A stretch of DNA of 64,000 bases, from contig NC_045139.1 in NCBI RefSeq assembly GCF_008831285.2, positions 12,870,704-12,934,703 of the forward strand, given 5' to 3'. The notes beneath the pieces were generated by a model. It was not told the DNA's origin. It saw only the letters and a list, made by a program, of their open reading frames with translations, and made no database searches. Positions 24,831 to 36,500 of the stretch are shown one piece after another. Position numbers and translations under genes: made by a program. This DNA comes from Nymphaea colorata. Taxonomy: Eukaryota > Streptophyta > Magnoliopsida > Nymphaeales > Nymphaeaceae. Position 1 is the first letter of the stretch, and every line of letters starts with the position of its first letter.

Positions 24831-25240
24831 AAGATGGAGACGGGAGACAAGAGAGGGAAACCGAAAGATATGAGAGAGCGGGAGAGATGAGGGACATCTG
24901 CCTCCCAGAGTGACAGTCTGCTGGCCATCTTATTGGGGAGTATACTTCATTGTTGAGCGAGCAGCGTTTTTTCTTTAAGTCTTCTTTGTATCTTCTTTGC
25001 ATCTTCCTTTAAGTCACACATTCTTTGCATCATCCTTTAAGTCACTTATGTTTTTTCTTTAAGTCACATCTTCTTTGCATCTTCCTCTAAGTCACTTACA
25101 TCTTTTATTTAAATCACATCTTCTTTGCTTCTTCCTATAAGTCACATCTGCTTTGCATCTTCCTTTAAATCACTTCTTCTTGCATCTTCCTTTAAATCAC
25201 ATCTTCTTGCATCTTCCTTTAAATCACATCTTCTTTGTCA
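24540..25240. repeat. Inverted-repeat centre with tandem viral leader repeats
   Basis: Tandem GAAGATGTGAYTTAAAGGAAG-type units on the plus strand (24540-24720) face the same units on the minus strand (24955-25240). Matching unique sequence lies between them and a turning point is near 24830, so this is a long imperfect palindrome. Shared blocks include CAGCAGACT and GAGGCAGAT on both sides. Confidence 0.5.
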
Positions 25241-28200
25241 GATGAATCATCGTACTCATTCGAGTTTGACATCACATACTTCTGGAATTTTTGAACACAC
25301 AGAACATTCATGCATTGGTCTTTTCTGCCTCATTCTGCAATAATTCTTTAAACTGCTTTCTAACATAAATCCTACTTTCAGAGGATCCATGTTTGGACTT
25401 TTGTGATTGTGAGAATATGATCTGATGCACTTTGGATTCACATAACCATGTATTCTGGTGTTGATATTGTTGAAGTGATTCTTTAGAAATTAACTCAATG
25501 CCTTTGGCTTTTTTTTCTGGCAAAGACTTCTTTCATTTCTGGTAATAATATTTCTTCTTGTGTTTGTACTTTATCTATCATTGTCTTCGTAACTCCTAAT
25601 TTGATACAATGAAGTGGCGGTATAATTTTGTGCTCTAAATATCTCTGCTTGTGTGGACTAAAATCTTACATATATTAACTTAGCTCTAGTGTTTTCTAAA
25701 TATATTTTTGCCATTCATCATAACTCTGGTATTTCTTCAAGATCCTTTGCATTTGCGGTATAAATTGTGTTGAGAAGTCCATAGATATATGCTCTCTTGA
25801 CTACATTTGGATTGGTCTTAGGGTAAGCTACTAGTTTGTTGAATCCTGGTAATGGGACCATAGTATATCCTTCTCCTTCCTTTGTTTCTTCTCTAAGTTT
25901 CCTGTTTATGAAATCCATAATTTGTTTCAAGTTTCAGACATAGGTATTTATAATGTGGGTTTGGCTTTCACTTTTTTGGCTTTGTACTGTTTCCTTGTAT
26001 GTCTAGACTTGTGGTGGAATAAATTGGACTACTTTTGGTTTGTTGGGAATACCTTTTTGGAATTTATCATTTAGATTTCTGTTCTTGAAGAAGTTTGGTT
26101 TTTTTACTGGTTCAATCTGTAAAACACCTTTGCCTTCAGGCTCTTTGTCTTTGGTTTTGGGTTTTGGATCTTGGGTCTGGACATGATTTGTCTGGGTTTG
26201 TTTTTAGTCTTGTCTTTTTCTATGTCTGCTCCATAGAAACCATTAAGCTGCTGACTTGGGATTTTAATGTTTCCATGTCTTCTTTGAGGTTGAGAATCTC
26301 ATTCTTCAGTTCCTGAAAAAAAATCTTGTTAGTAAATCTGTATTCACAATGAAACTTGATTTTATCCCGCAACTCTGTGTTTGTGCATGTGGATGTGTAC
26401 ATCAGTTTTTGGATATTCATTTCGAAGAGGCTTGGCTTAATGCCACAACTCCTCATGATTCCGTAAATAATTTTTGGATATGCTCTGGATTTTTCCATTG
26501 AATTGTCCTTATTTTTGTTGATTTTCTTCATAAATTTCTAGATTCCTGGATAATACATATGCAAAACTATTCTCGGCAGATTTTAGTAGTTCAATGGAGA
26601 AGTCAAATAACCTAATTTCATTGACTAATCTTCTTATCTCCTTTTTAACAATGGAATTTGCTAACTTTGCATTGATCCAATGTTTAACTTGGGTGTTATC
26701 AGTCATAACAATGAATTTGGTGAAGACAAAATATATTTCAAAATATAAAAGTGCATAATAGATAGCTACTAATTCCTTTCTATTTATTTCCTGTTTTGCC
26801 TCGTTTTCTTTAAAGCTTTTGGAAGGGTATCTACATAAATATTCTTTTGATTCATCTTTATATTGATATTTCAATACCGAGCCATAACTCTTGTTCGATG
26901 CATCCAATTCAATAATCCAAATGAACTTTTTGTTTTCATCTGGGAATTCTAACTTTGGTAAATTCTTACACACTTCTTGAATTTTCTGTATGTGGTTTTT
27001 ATCTTTGTCATCCCAATAATATTTTGTATCTTTTTTCATTTTGTTATGTATTCTCTTACTTGGTTTACTAATCCTAAAAAGATTGTAGTTTGGTTTTTGT
27101 GCTTAGATCTTTAAATACTGCTATTTCTTGTACTACGTGATTTTGCATTTTTATTCCTGCTTTATCTATCTCAATCCCTATAAATTTTATTTGTTTTTTG
27201 CAAATAACTACTTTGTTCTTACTGACAGCTATTCCAGCTTCAGTTGCATTTTTTATGAATTCTTTTAATAATTCATAGTGATCTTCAAGTGTATAAGTAT
27301 ATAGTAGTATATCATCTATATATATAACACAGTTTCATAGACCTTTGAATTGTTGGTCCATGATAGTTTGGAATCTCCTTGGTGCATTTTGTATCCAAAT
27401 AGTAACACATTCCATTCGTAAGACCCATTAAGTAAGTGAAGGATGTTAATTCTTTACTTTCGTCATCTATTTTTAAATGGTAAAGCCACTTTTGCAATCA
27501 AATTTGCTGAAGTAATTATATCCTGAAATTTGTTTTAATTTTAAGATCTTGTTAGGTATTGGGTAGTTATATGTTTTTGTTTTACCATTAAGATTTTTGT
27601 AGTCTATCACCATTCTTGTCTTTCCCCTTTTTTGTTTGCTATGCTTATTTACTGTAAAGGCTGGACTACTATGTTTGGAGTTTGATTCTCTGATATATCC
27701 TTCTTTCAGTAATTCTTTTGTTTGTTTTTCAAATTCTTCTAAATCACTTGGTACATATCTTAGTGGTGGTTGTGTTGTTATACTATTTTGGTCTATTAAT
27801 TCTATTTTGTCATATGTTTGATGTTTATTCCAATATTCTAAGGGTTTTTCTAAATAGAATGTTTTTAATTCTTTTTCTATGTTGGCTAATTCATTAATTT
27901 CACACATTTGTTAATTTATTGTGTTTATTCATTTTCTGAATATCTTTTGGGTTTCATTACTGTTGCCTTTTATCCAATCTGTTTCTTTCCTTTCTATGAT
28001 TTTCACTATTAAGGCTTCTATTTTGTGTTTACAAGGTGTAGTCAGAATCAAAGCTTTGTTTGTTATTTGTATTGGTAAGTAATTGTTCAAAAATCTAAAA
28101 TTGTGTCTTTCCCTTCTAATTCAAAGGCATATATTCTCTCGATCTTGACAATTTTCTTCCATATTTATATTGTAATATTTCTAGTCTTATATCTAATGGT

Positions 28201-28325
28201 ATTCTTTGTTCCATTAAACCCTTTCACTTCTATTTCTATTTTGAGTCTTTCCCAACTTTCTTCAGGTAAACAATTTTGCTTGCAGATATTTATCTATGCA
28301 CCTCTATATATATACATGGTTATAT
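24831..28325 (-). pseudogene. Endogenous pararetrovirus, right (inverted) arm
   Basis: On the minus strand, reading from 28325 downward: a region after protease, RT (27300-27907) with a YIDD box still visible near 27322 but a frameshift beside it, RNase H (26530-27039, with ESKEYLCRYPSKSF and VMTDNTQVKHWINAKL), a coiled-coil-like frame (26220-26460), an unassigned frame (25718-25930) and a repeat-rich non-coding region (24955-25240). Gene order and motifs match the left arm in inverse orientation. Stops and frameshifts break all the frames. It retains the RT N-terminal part that the left arm lacks. Confidence 0.5.
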
Positions 28326-28745
28326 AAATCCAAAGGTCATCAAATCATATTCTCACAATCACAAAAAACCAAAGATGGATCCGTAGAGGAGGTAGCCAGC
28401 TGGCAAGAAACACTAGCAAAACCAGAGTTAGAGCTATCAAAGTAGGATTTTCGTTAAAAACCAGTTTAAAGAATTATTGCATAATGATGCAGAAAACATG
28501 AGAGCATGAATATTCTGAGTGTTCAAAAATTTCAGAATTATGTGATGTCAAACTCGAATGAGTACGATGATTCACCTGACAAAGAAGATGTGATTTAAAG
28601 GAAGACACAAAGAAGATGTGATTTAAAGGAAGATGCAAAGAAGATGTGACTTAATGGAAGATGGAAAGAAGATCTGACTTAAACAAAAGATGTGACTTAA
28701 AGGAAGATGCAAAGAAGATGTGACTTAAAAGGAAGATGCAAAGAA
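28326..28745 (+). pseudogene. Third pararetrovirus fragment, plus orientation
   Basis: This repeats the 3' part of the left arm (compare 24288-24620), including GAGTACG and the GAAGATGTGAYTTAAAGGAAG tandem units, right after the inverted arm. The orientation switch at about 28325 marks a second rearrangement junction. No intact frame. Confidence 0.5.
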
Positions 28746-28812
28746 TCTCTGATACCACTTTTGCAATCTTTGAAGCTTTAAACATAACTCAAGGTAATTA
28801 GCTCTGATGCCA
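28746..28812 (-). other. Two primer-binding-site-like motifs
   Basis: On the minus strand TGGTATCAGAGA (28746-28757) and TGGCATCAGAGC (28801-28812) resemble the tRNA-Met primer site of plant retroelements. Their orientation is opposite to the adjoining third viral fragment, so they may come from another, minus-strand element whose body is lost. Confidence 0.5.
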
Positions 28813-29239
28813 CTTAAATATTCTATTCTTACTACATATCAACCAATCGGTTCTGTAAGTATTCTCAAATTTATGCTTCTTTTTCTTTTGTTTTCTATTT
28901 GTTTCTTTCTGAGGTACAACGAATGGGTTGCGAATATTTCATGGTGCATCGTTTCTAGGGAAGAAGATCTCTGACTCTCCTGAGAACACCCCAATTATCA
29001 GGGACAAAAACAAAAGGACTGCTGAAAACCACTGTAGGTTTTGAATGTGGTTATCAAGGACAAAATCGGAAGGACTGCTGTAAAAAACCACTATAGGTTT
29101 TGTATGTGGGAAATGTTAATGATAATATGGCAGATCGGTTAAAGGCGAATGCCAAAATGCATATTGTGCATGCAAATGATGCTATACACCTTAGTCAAAG
29201 AAATTATTTGTTGAATCTTTTTAAGCGGTCTTGAGAGGA

Positions 29240-30344
29240 TAGCAATCATTACACATGATGACCAGTTGAAGGAGAACGCCAAAACACCTTAAGATTTGCT
29301 TCAACTTCCTTGGTCATATTGTGGGAAAGGGTAAGTTGTGGATAGACATGGAAAATGTGAGGGATATTCAAGACTGGAAACCACTAGCCAATGTGTAGGA
29401 GTTGCGTTCCTTTCTCGGCTTGGCAAACTACTATCAGCGATTCATTGAGATGTATTCTTTGATAGCTGCGCCCCTCAATAATTTATTGAAAAAGAACCGA
29501 AGTTGAGTTTGAGAATAACTTGAAGGAGATGCCTTTGATCAATTGAAGAGGGACCTCATGCAAGAGCCTATGCTCAAGCTATCCGACCACACCAAGAAGT
29601 TTGAAGTTCACACTAATATTTCAGATTTTTGCCATTAGAGTGTTGATGCAGGAAGGTCACCTTGTTGCTTATGAAAGCAAGACACTTAAAGATGCAGAGC
29701 GGTGTTACTCTGTGCATGAAAGGGAAATGATGGCCATTATCCACTGCCTTTGCACGTGGAGCCATTACCTGTTGGGAGCTAAGTTTGTGGTGGAGACGGA
29801 TAATGTAGCCACAAGCTACTTTCAGACACGAAAGAAGTTGACCCCTAAGCAAGCCCAATGAAAGGATTTTCTTGCGGAATTTGACTTTGCCTTCGAGTAC
29901 AAGGTAGGAATGACTAACGTCGTAGTTGATGCGCTAAATCGAAAGGTAGAGCTGGCTGTTACTCAGACAGAGGCATCCAAAGTGCAGCTTGAACGTGCTC
30001 TTAGGGCGGATTCAAGAAGACATGAGGCAGGACCCTATGGCTAAGCGCTTAGTCGCAACAGTTGAGGTGGGAATGACGCAGCGATTTTGGCTACATGATG
30101 GACTTCTGATAACAAAGGGTGGATGTGTGTTTGTACCTAGGTGGGGCAACCTTCGATGAGAGTTGCTGAAAGAATTCCATGACTCGTTGTAGGTAGGCTA
30201 TCCTAGCTAGGAGTGGACAAGCTCCTCGAATGTGGCTATTACTGGCCACAAATGTGAGATGACGTTGAGGCGTATGTGAAAACTTGTTTGATTTACCAGC
30301 AAGGCAAGGGGACGAACTAGAAGACTGCTGGCCTCTTGGAGCCT
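29240..30344 (+). pseudogene. Ty3/gypsy polyprotein fragment (RT end, RNase H, integrase start)
   Basis: RT connection motifs [15 protein letters not shown] near 29405 lead into RNase H (29601-29861), which has GHLVAYESKTLKDAERCYSVHEREM and HYLLGAKFVVETDN in overlapping stretches, then FLAEFDF and an ADALSR-like remnant near 29930. Integrase-like sequence fades by 30340. Stops and frameshifts are frequent and no LTR was found. Typical of chromovirus-like gypsy pol. Confidence 0.5.
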
Positions 30345-31560
30345 CTTCCTATTCCATAACATCCATACGATTATAGAAGATGTATCAAGATTTATACGTG
30401 TAATATCAAATTGATTCTGTAATTAATTCTCAAATGATAAATAGATAAACTCACTGCACACGCAAATGTGTGAACGAGAAACTATTCAAAATATTTTTTG
30501 AGATACCATTTTAACATGGTATCAGAGCCACTCGGTTCCTAAAGCTGTGTTCTCTTGTGTTTTCCATTGATTCAAAACCGTTGGAACTTATCCATGCTGG
30601 CGTATGGGGTCTATCTCCATGTGCATCTAGGGAAAGTTTCTATACTATCTTCTCTTGGTTGATGACCACTCTAGGTTTGTTTGGTTATTTCCTCTCAAGT
30701 TCAAACCAGATGTGTTCGATCATTTTGTTGAACTGAAGTCTATTATTCAAAATCAGTTGCAATTGAAAATTAAAGTCCTTCAATCGGACAATGGTGAAGA
30801 GTTCATTAGTGAAATGTTTGAAACATATATAGCCATTGAGGGTATTTTTCATAGGTTCTCCTGCCCACACACGCCCCAACAAAATAGGTTGGTAGAATGG
30901 AAACATAGACAAGTTGTCAAAATGGGATTATGCATGCTTAGTACTGCCAAATTGTCATCCATTTTGGTCCAATGCTTTTTGAACTGCATTATTCATAATC
31001 AATAGATTGCCAAGAAAGAATGGGGAACAAAGATCACTGTATGAAATTATGTTTCATCATCGACCAGACTATTCTACATGTTATCCTGTATTAACAGATT
31101 ACAACTCTCACAAACTGGAGCCCAAGACCAAGCCATGCATTCTTCTTGGTTATATAGTTAAGCATAAAGGGTATATGTGTTACGATCTTAAGGAGAAAAA
31201 ACAATGTTTATCAGTTGACATTTTATTTTAATGAAGGCAGATTGCGGGGATATATGATGAAGAGAAATGTGCACCTATTGACGTCAGAAAGTGGAGGCTT
31301 TCTTTGTTAAACTCACAACAATCAAACTGGACCACAACCTGTTGCAACCCAAAATTTAGATCCATCACCATCACCCGGTAATCTAAACCAGACCCCACCA
31401 ATAGCCTCCAGAGAAACCATACAGCCTGACGCATCTACCATACCATTTTTTCATGATGAAAATACTATACAAAGTATAGAACCTACTTCACTTTTTGACA
31501 ACCTTGGAAGCATATCGACACCTAATCCAACACCACACACCACCTTCACCACGATATCAG
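30345..31560 (+). pseudogene. Internally deleted Ty1/copia fragment with LTR end and primer site
   Basis: The 3' end of an LTR (to 30516, ...TTTTAACA) is followed by TGGTATCAGAGCC at 30517-30529. Only about 60 bases later copia integrase sequence begins: VDDHSRFVWLFPLKFKPD at 30655 on, LQSDNGEEF, HTPQQN. A chain at 31007-31231 has KPCILLGY and KGYMCYDL, the domain after integrase. Gag and protease are absent, so the body was deleted. Ends degrade after 31230. Confidence 0.5.
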
Positions 31561-31599
31561 TCTGATGGATTGCACGTATGTGGGAATCTTCAAGAACAG

Positions 31600-31900
31600 A
31601 AAAAAAGACGGAAGGGCACAGACGGCGACGGTGAGGAGGATCTGCACGGTGAGGATGCAATAGATCTTTAGGATGAGAAAGAGAAATGGCGAGGGCAACT
31701 CGGGGGTGGAGACGAAGGAGAAGGATAAAAAGAGAAAGGGCTAGGGCAGCAACCGGGGTGGAGACGGAGGAGAAGGGGCAGCTTGGGAGTGGAGACAGAG
31801 GAGACGGACGGAGGAGATGGAGCAGCTCGGCCGGAGACGAAGGAGAAGGAGAGAAGGAAAGAAAGAGAAAGGGCGAGGCAAGAGGAGCTCGAGGTCGGGG
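31600..31900 (+). repeat. Purine-rich minisatellite-like tract
   Basis: GGGGTGGAGACG and GAGGAGAAGG units recur through this region, which follows the deleted copia element. Frames on both strands are open because of composition. The adjoining 31930-32100 has a repeated TCTGTTCTG-type motif and may be a transposon end, but it is unclassified. Confidence 0.5.
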
Positions 31901-32129
31901 AGAGTCAGCGTTCCTCGATGTGCTGTTCCGTGGTAAACCACGGTACACACTGGAACGTCTCACTTATTTATACCCCTTGTTTTCTGTCCGTTCTGTCTTG
32001 ACTGTTCTCTGTCCGACGTTTGTGTCGATTTTATCAAAACAGAATGTGTCTGTTCTGTTCTGCGATGTTCCAACACAATCAAACGACCTCTTATGGTCTT
32101 GTCATGAAGGACGTAGCATACATGGTTGA

Positions 32130-33573
32130 TTTCCCTACAAATGATGGATGCACAATATTTTAATTGATGAGTCACCCATGAAGTAGCATTGGACTAAAAT
32201 GAAAGGGAGAAAGAGAAAGGAACTTCTGCCTCTTCAAGTTATCTCTCCCCTCCTTTGTGGTCTTGGTAGCTCTCAAAATTTGACAATGGCAGTTTGCCTT
32301 CAATTAAAAAACTACTATTATATTCTAATTTTTTTATTTAAAAATAATTTTTTAAATGAACAATACAGTGGTAGCCGAAATGCTGTATATATTGGGACAT
32401 TGAGCTTCAGGAATCATAACCAAACCGATTTTGAAAAATGCTAAAAGCAGTATTTTATAAATGGGTTGACAATAGCCAAGAGCAAGGAACAAGTCATGAT
32501 GGAGAATGGCAAGCATTCGCTTGGTTTAATAACATATGAAATACCGCACTATAACGTGACGGGCAGAGTGAGTTAAATATATTAACGATAATGTTAGATG
32601 TTTCTTAAAATTGCGTGAAGCAGTTTTTCTCACTTGTTTATTTATTTTTGAGAGGTTTACAATCCACCATTTGAAATAAAGGATCAAAGCCCCCCATGTT
32701 TCTCTTTTTTCATGAAATAACACTCACTAGAATCAAATCCACATTGCACATTCTACGTGATCACATGCCCAACCAGCTATCCTAAGTTATTGCAGATACC
32801 TTTTCACCCATTTATTCACCTACTTTTTCATCTTTTTTTTTTTCACAACCATTATTTTGTTTTAAAATTAATGGAAATGAAAAGGGAAAATAACTTTAAA
32901 ATCGAGTCTTCGAAACTGATTTTGCATGTAAACGATTTATCTTTATTACGGATGATTTTGGGCACGAATAAGTGTCAAGTCCAACACCAGTCCCGGACCA
33001 ACAAGTTTTAGTTTCAATTAGATTTGGTCAGGCCATAAGGAACTAAAAGCCCCCGACATCGCGTCCCACCCCCGTGATGAATCCCATGCACGGAGTGGAA
33101 AAAAGAACCCGATCCACCGAAAGGCTATCAAAAATAGGATTTGGATCCAGATCCATTTCTGGCATATCCCGCTCCAAGGAGACGGCGCCAGAGTGTCGTC
33201 GTCGAAACGTTCCTCCGTAGATAAGGCTTTCGTTGCTCCTCGCCCTTCCTCGAGCAGAGCAAAGGCAGAAGAAGAAGCAGCAAGAGAAGAGTCACCCTGC
33301 ATTTTGCTGCCTTCGTCATAACATATACGGCCGTCTCTCTTTCTTTCTTTCTCTCTCTCTCTCTCTCTATCTACTTCAGTTTCGATTCTTTCCATGATGG
33401 TTCTGCAGTATTGGGACAATGTGTGGGATCGGAAACTCAAACCATCATCATTGGTTTGTCCGAATTGAGGCTTGAGAAGATTAAAGAACTAGAGTTTCGT
33501 CTAAAGGTGCCACTGTAATATCAAAACCCTCTATAGGCCCTGTACCTTGAGGGTTCCGCTATCGGGCTTCAAC
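32130..33573. other. HEMERA upstream region
   Basis: AT-rich sequence with a GC-richer, pyrimidine-patch stretch at 33140-33370 (CTTTCTTTCTCTCTCTC), plausibly core promoter and 5' untranslated region of HEMERA. A 140-codon minus frame (33018-33440) is read as a by-product of this composition. No TATA box stands out. Confidence 0.5.
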
Positions 33574-36500
33574 ATGGCTTCTGCTTCTGCTTCTGCTTCT
33601 TGGGTATACCGAGGTTTGGCCTCTTAGTTTGAGTTTTTGACGGTTTCATTTTCTGTGTTTGATCGATTATGGAAATAATTGATCTGTTGTGGGCAGCGGT
33701 TGGAGCTTGGAGTTCGGTTTCCGTCGAGAATGCTGGCGAGGGGAGAACAGATACCAAGACGTTTCAGGTTTGAAGTTGTAAATAGTTTGTCTTGCTGTTT
33801 TCTTCTGTCGGGTTTTGCATGCCATGTTTGGATGGCAATTATCCCGACCACCAAGCTTTGCATGGATAACGCCATGAAAAAGCGGCTCAGGCAGCTGGAT
33901 GACAGGGTTAGGACTTGTTCCAGTGTCCTTCAATTTGACACCCTTCATATTCCCCTCTTGCATGTTTGCACCTGCAGTTTTTTGGTAGTGAGAATTTTAG
34001 AGTGGTCTCTGTTCTTTCAGTAAACAAAAGTTATTTATTCTTTTTAGGTAAGATTTATACCTTCGATTCAATTGCAAACAAAGAAGTGCAGTTATGCATG
34101 GGGTGGTTGTCTGTCTGAAAGGAAAGCCCATTTCTTTCCATCAATAAAGTGTTCAAAGAAGGATGAGTATGTTGATCCATTATCTGTTGAGCGTCCACCT
34201 TATCACAGCTACATGGATTCTACTTCTGGAGAGATGGAACCAGCATCTGGTGCACGTGCAAGTATTCCTGGGCAGGAATACTGGCCTGAGGGTACAGTCA
34301 ACCGTGTAAGAGCTGCAAGGGCTCCTGAACCAGCAGGCAATTCTGAAGGAGAATCTTCATATGGGAAAAAGCCTGGAAGCAGAAGGAAGAAATTCAAGGA
34401 AAAGCCATTGGCAGTAGAATCTTCAGACCCAATTGCTGATTCTAGTGATATGCCTGTTCTCGAACCTTCAGACATTGTTTCTGAAGATCCAAAGGATCTC
34501 TCAACAGAATATGTTGTTTATCAAACAGCAGAAGAGGAAGAAAAGGGTACTTCTTATGAGCTAGACAAGAAATATGGGCGTCCTCATCCATTAATTGATC
34601 CAGATAAGAAGAAGCCATTAGAAGAACCTCTTACAAGTGAAGAGCTATGGTGGAATTGGCGTAAACCTAAGGACACATGGTCTAGATGGCAGCGAAGGCG
34701 CCCTGATGTTGAAACGGTGGGTTTGAACTCTGTAATTGTGAATCATTGAAAATTTCTTCTGGAATTAGCATTTGTAGTTCCCATTATCAATGTGATATAT
34801 CTGCTTGATCGTTCTTCTTGTATTTTCGCAAAATTGCGTACTTCTTCATGTCCTTCTTTTACCTAACCATTTAGCTCATCCTTTTCTTTTTTCTCATTAA
34901 ATTGAACTGCTGCTAAGAGTTGATTAAGTAGAAATATCCATCCATAGCATCTTGTTGCATCATTTTATAGAACTTTGTAATCCCTTGCAGGTATTTACCA
35001 AGGCAATGGCGGAGACAGGACAGATCAAGATATATGGAGATCATCCAACACTCACAGAAACTTCCATTTATAGGGCAAGAAGGCATCTTTTCAAAGAAGA
35101 GAGGTCAGTATTTCTATGGCATAGCATTGTTATACTTAGTGTGATTGTAAAATACAACAAGCTTTGGAATATCTGATTTTATATTTTTGGCTGAAGCCTA
35201 CTTGGGCATATCTCCCAAAAGGCAGATTTCCTGCCTTTCAGAAGAAGACTGCAGTAGGTGGTAATTGGCTGGCTTGTTCTCTTGGAAAACATTTAATTTT
35301 TCTGCCTTCATGGAAGTTAGGAAATTTCATGCAAGGTACTTGTTCTCATTCTCATCAAAAGTTCAGGGACATGGTTTAGGGCCTAATATCATGGGGAATT
35401 AAATCCTCTTCAAGTGGATAAACTTGCATGTCCAGTATTGCCTACTTGTTGCAGTGTCAGTGTTGGTCCATCAAAATAAGGATTTGCTTGTTTGATATTT
35501 CATATTTACACCTTTTCTTCATTTTTAGCCTCTTCTTCAAACTCATGGCCGAGTATGTGAAAACAATGTTGTAAAAAGTGTAACGTAAGCCGTATCGTTT
35601 TGGCTTTAAGATACACCGTATCGTAACGTATCGTAAATTTTTAAAAAATATATAAATTAAATCAGAAAAAATTGAAAAAAATAAAAAAATTCGTAAAAAA
35701 TCAGTAAAAATAAAAAATAATATGTTCTTCATAAAGAACATGTTTTACAGAATGATAGACTTATCATTTCTATAAAGTTACGCCTTCATCATTCATAAAC
35801 ATAAAAATTCATAACAATATCAATCTAGGAACTAGGAAGCACAACAAGTCAACTTAATTTCATAACCACATATTCATAAGTCATAAAATCCATAAGTCTA
35901 TGAGATACCACATTAAAAAGGAAGTTTTAAATGTTATGTATTACATCACAAGATGATAATGAAATTGTGAAAATGTTCAATGCCAATACATATAAAATGA
36001 AAGCATTCTCTGACTCTCATTCATAATCTTCATCTTCTTCATTCTCATCCTCATCTCCATCTTCTTCTTCATCTTCATGAATTTAAATATCCTCACCAAC
36101 ATATGGTAGAAACAATAGATTTCATACCTCACGGAGAAGAAATAAAAAAAACCCCTTTTCTCCCAACGAAAATCAGCCACCCACGCTCAAATCTATGGTT
36201 GAATCGATGATTTCACGGTGAAAATCACGGATTTCATGGTGGAAATGGATGATTTCCCTCCAAGGCAGCACTATCTCAATGTTAGAAATGAAGGACGACA
36301 GCGTTTTTACAAAAAGAAGTCAAAGAAGTAGACGTTGGGCCCCCTTTTTCATAATAAGCCCGTATTGTACGATACGGGGTCTGTATCTTACGATACCTGT
36401 GATACATGAACGATACACCCCCCATTTACGATATGAGGGGTGTATCGTATCGTAAATATTAAACGATATGTACAACACTGTGTGGAAAAGATATGCTTTT

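Noticed and set aside
28575-28745. CRISPR-like short tandem units
   Set aside because: The units are direct tandem copies without unique spacers, in a plant nuclear genome; they are viral leader repeats.
31451-32129. Open frames of 147 and 170 codons on opposite strands
   Set aside because: Purine-rich minisatellite composition explains both; no domain seen.
33018-33440. A 140-codon minus-strand frame beside the HEMERA start
   Set aside because: It contains an Arg/Glu repeat from a CT microsatellite and resembles no protein; better read as HEMERA promoter and leader.
33574-33603. HEMERA exon 1 ending at TGG before GTATAC
   Set aside because: That donor breaks phase with exon 2; using the GT at 33614 keeps the frame and the W-x-Y-R match to the family.
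34209-34475. Minus-strand 88-codon frame
   Set aside because: Antisense shadow of HEMERA exon 3.
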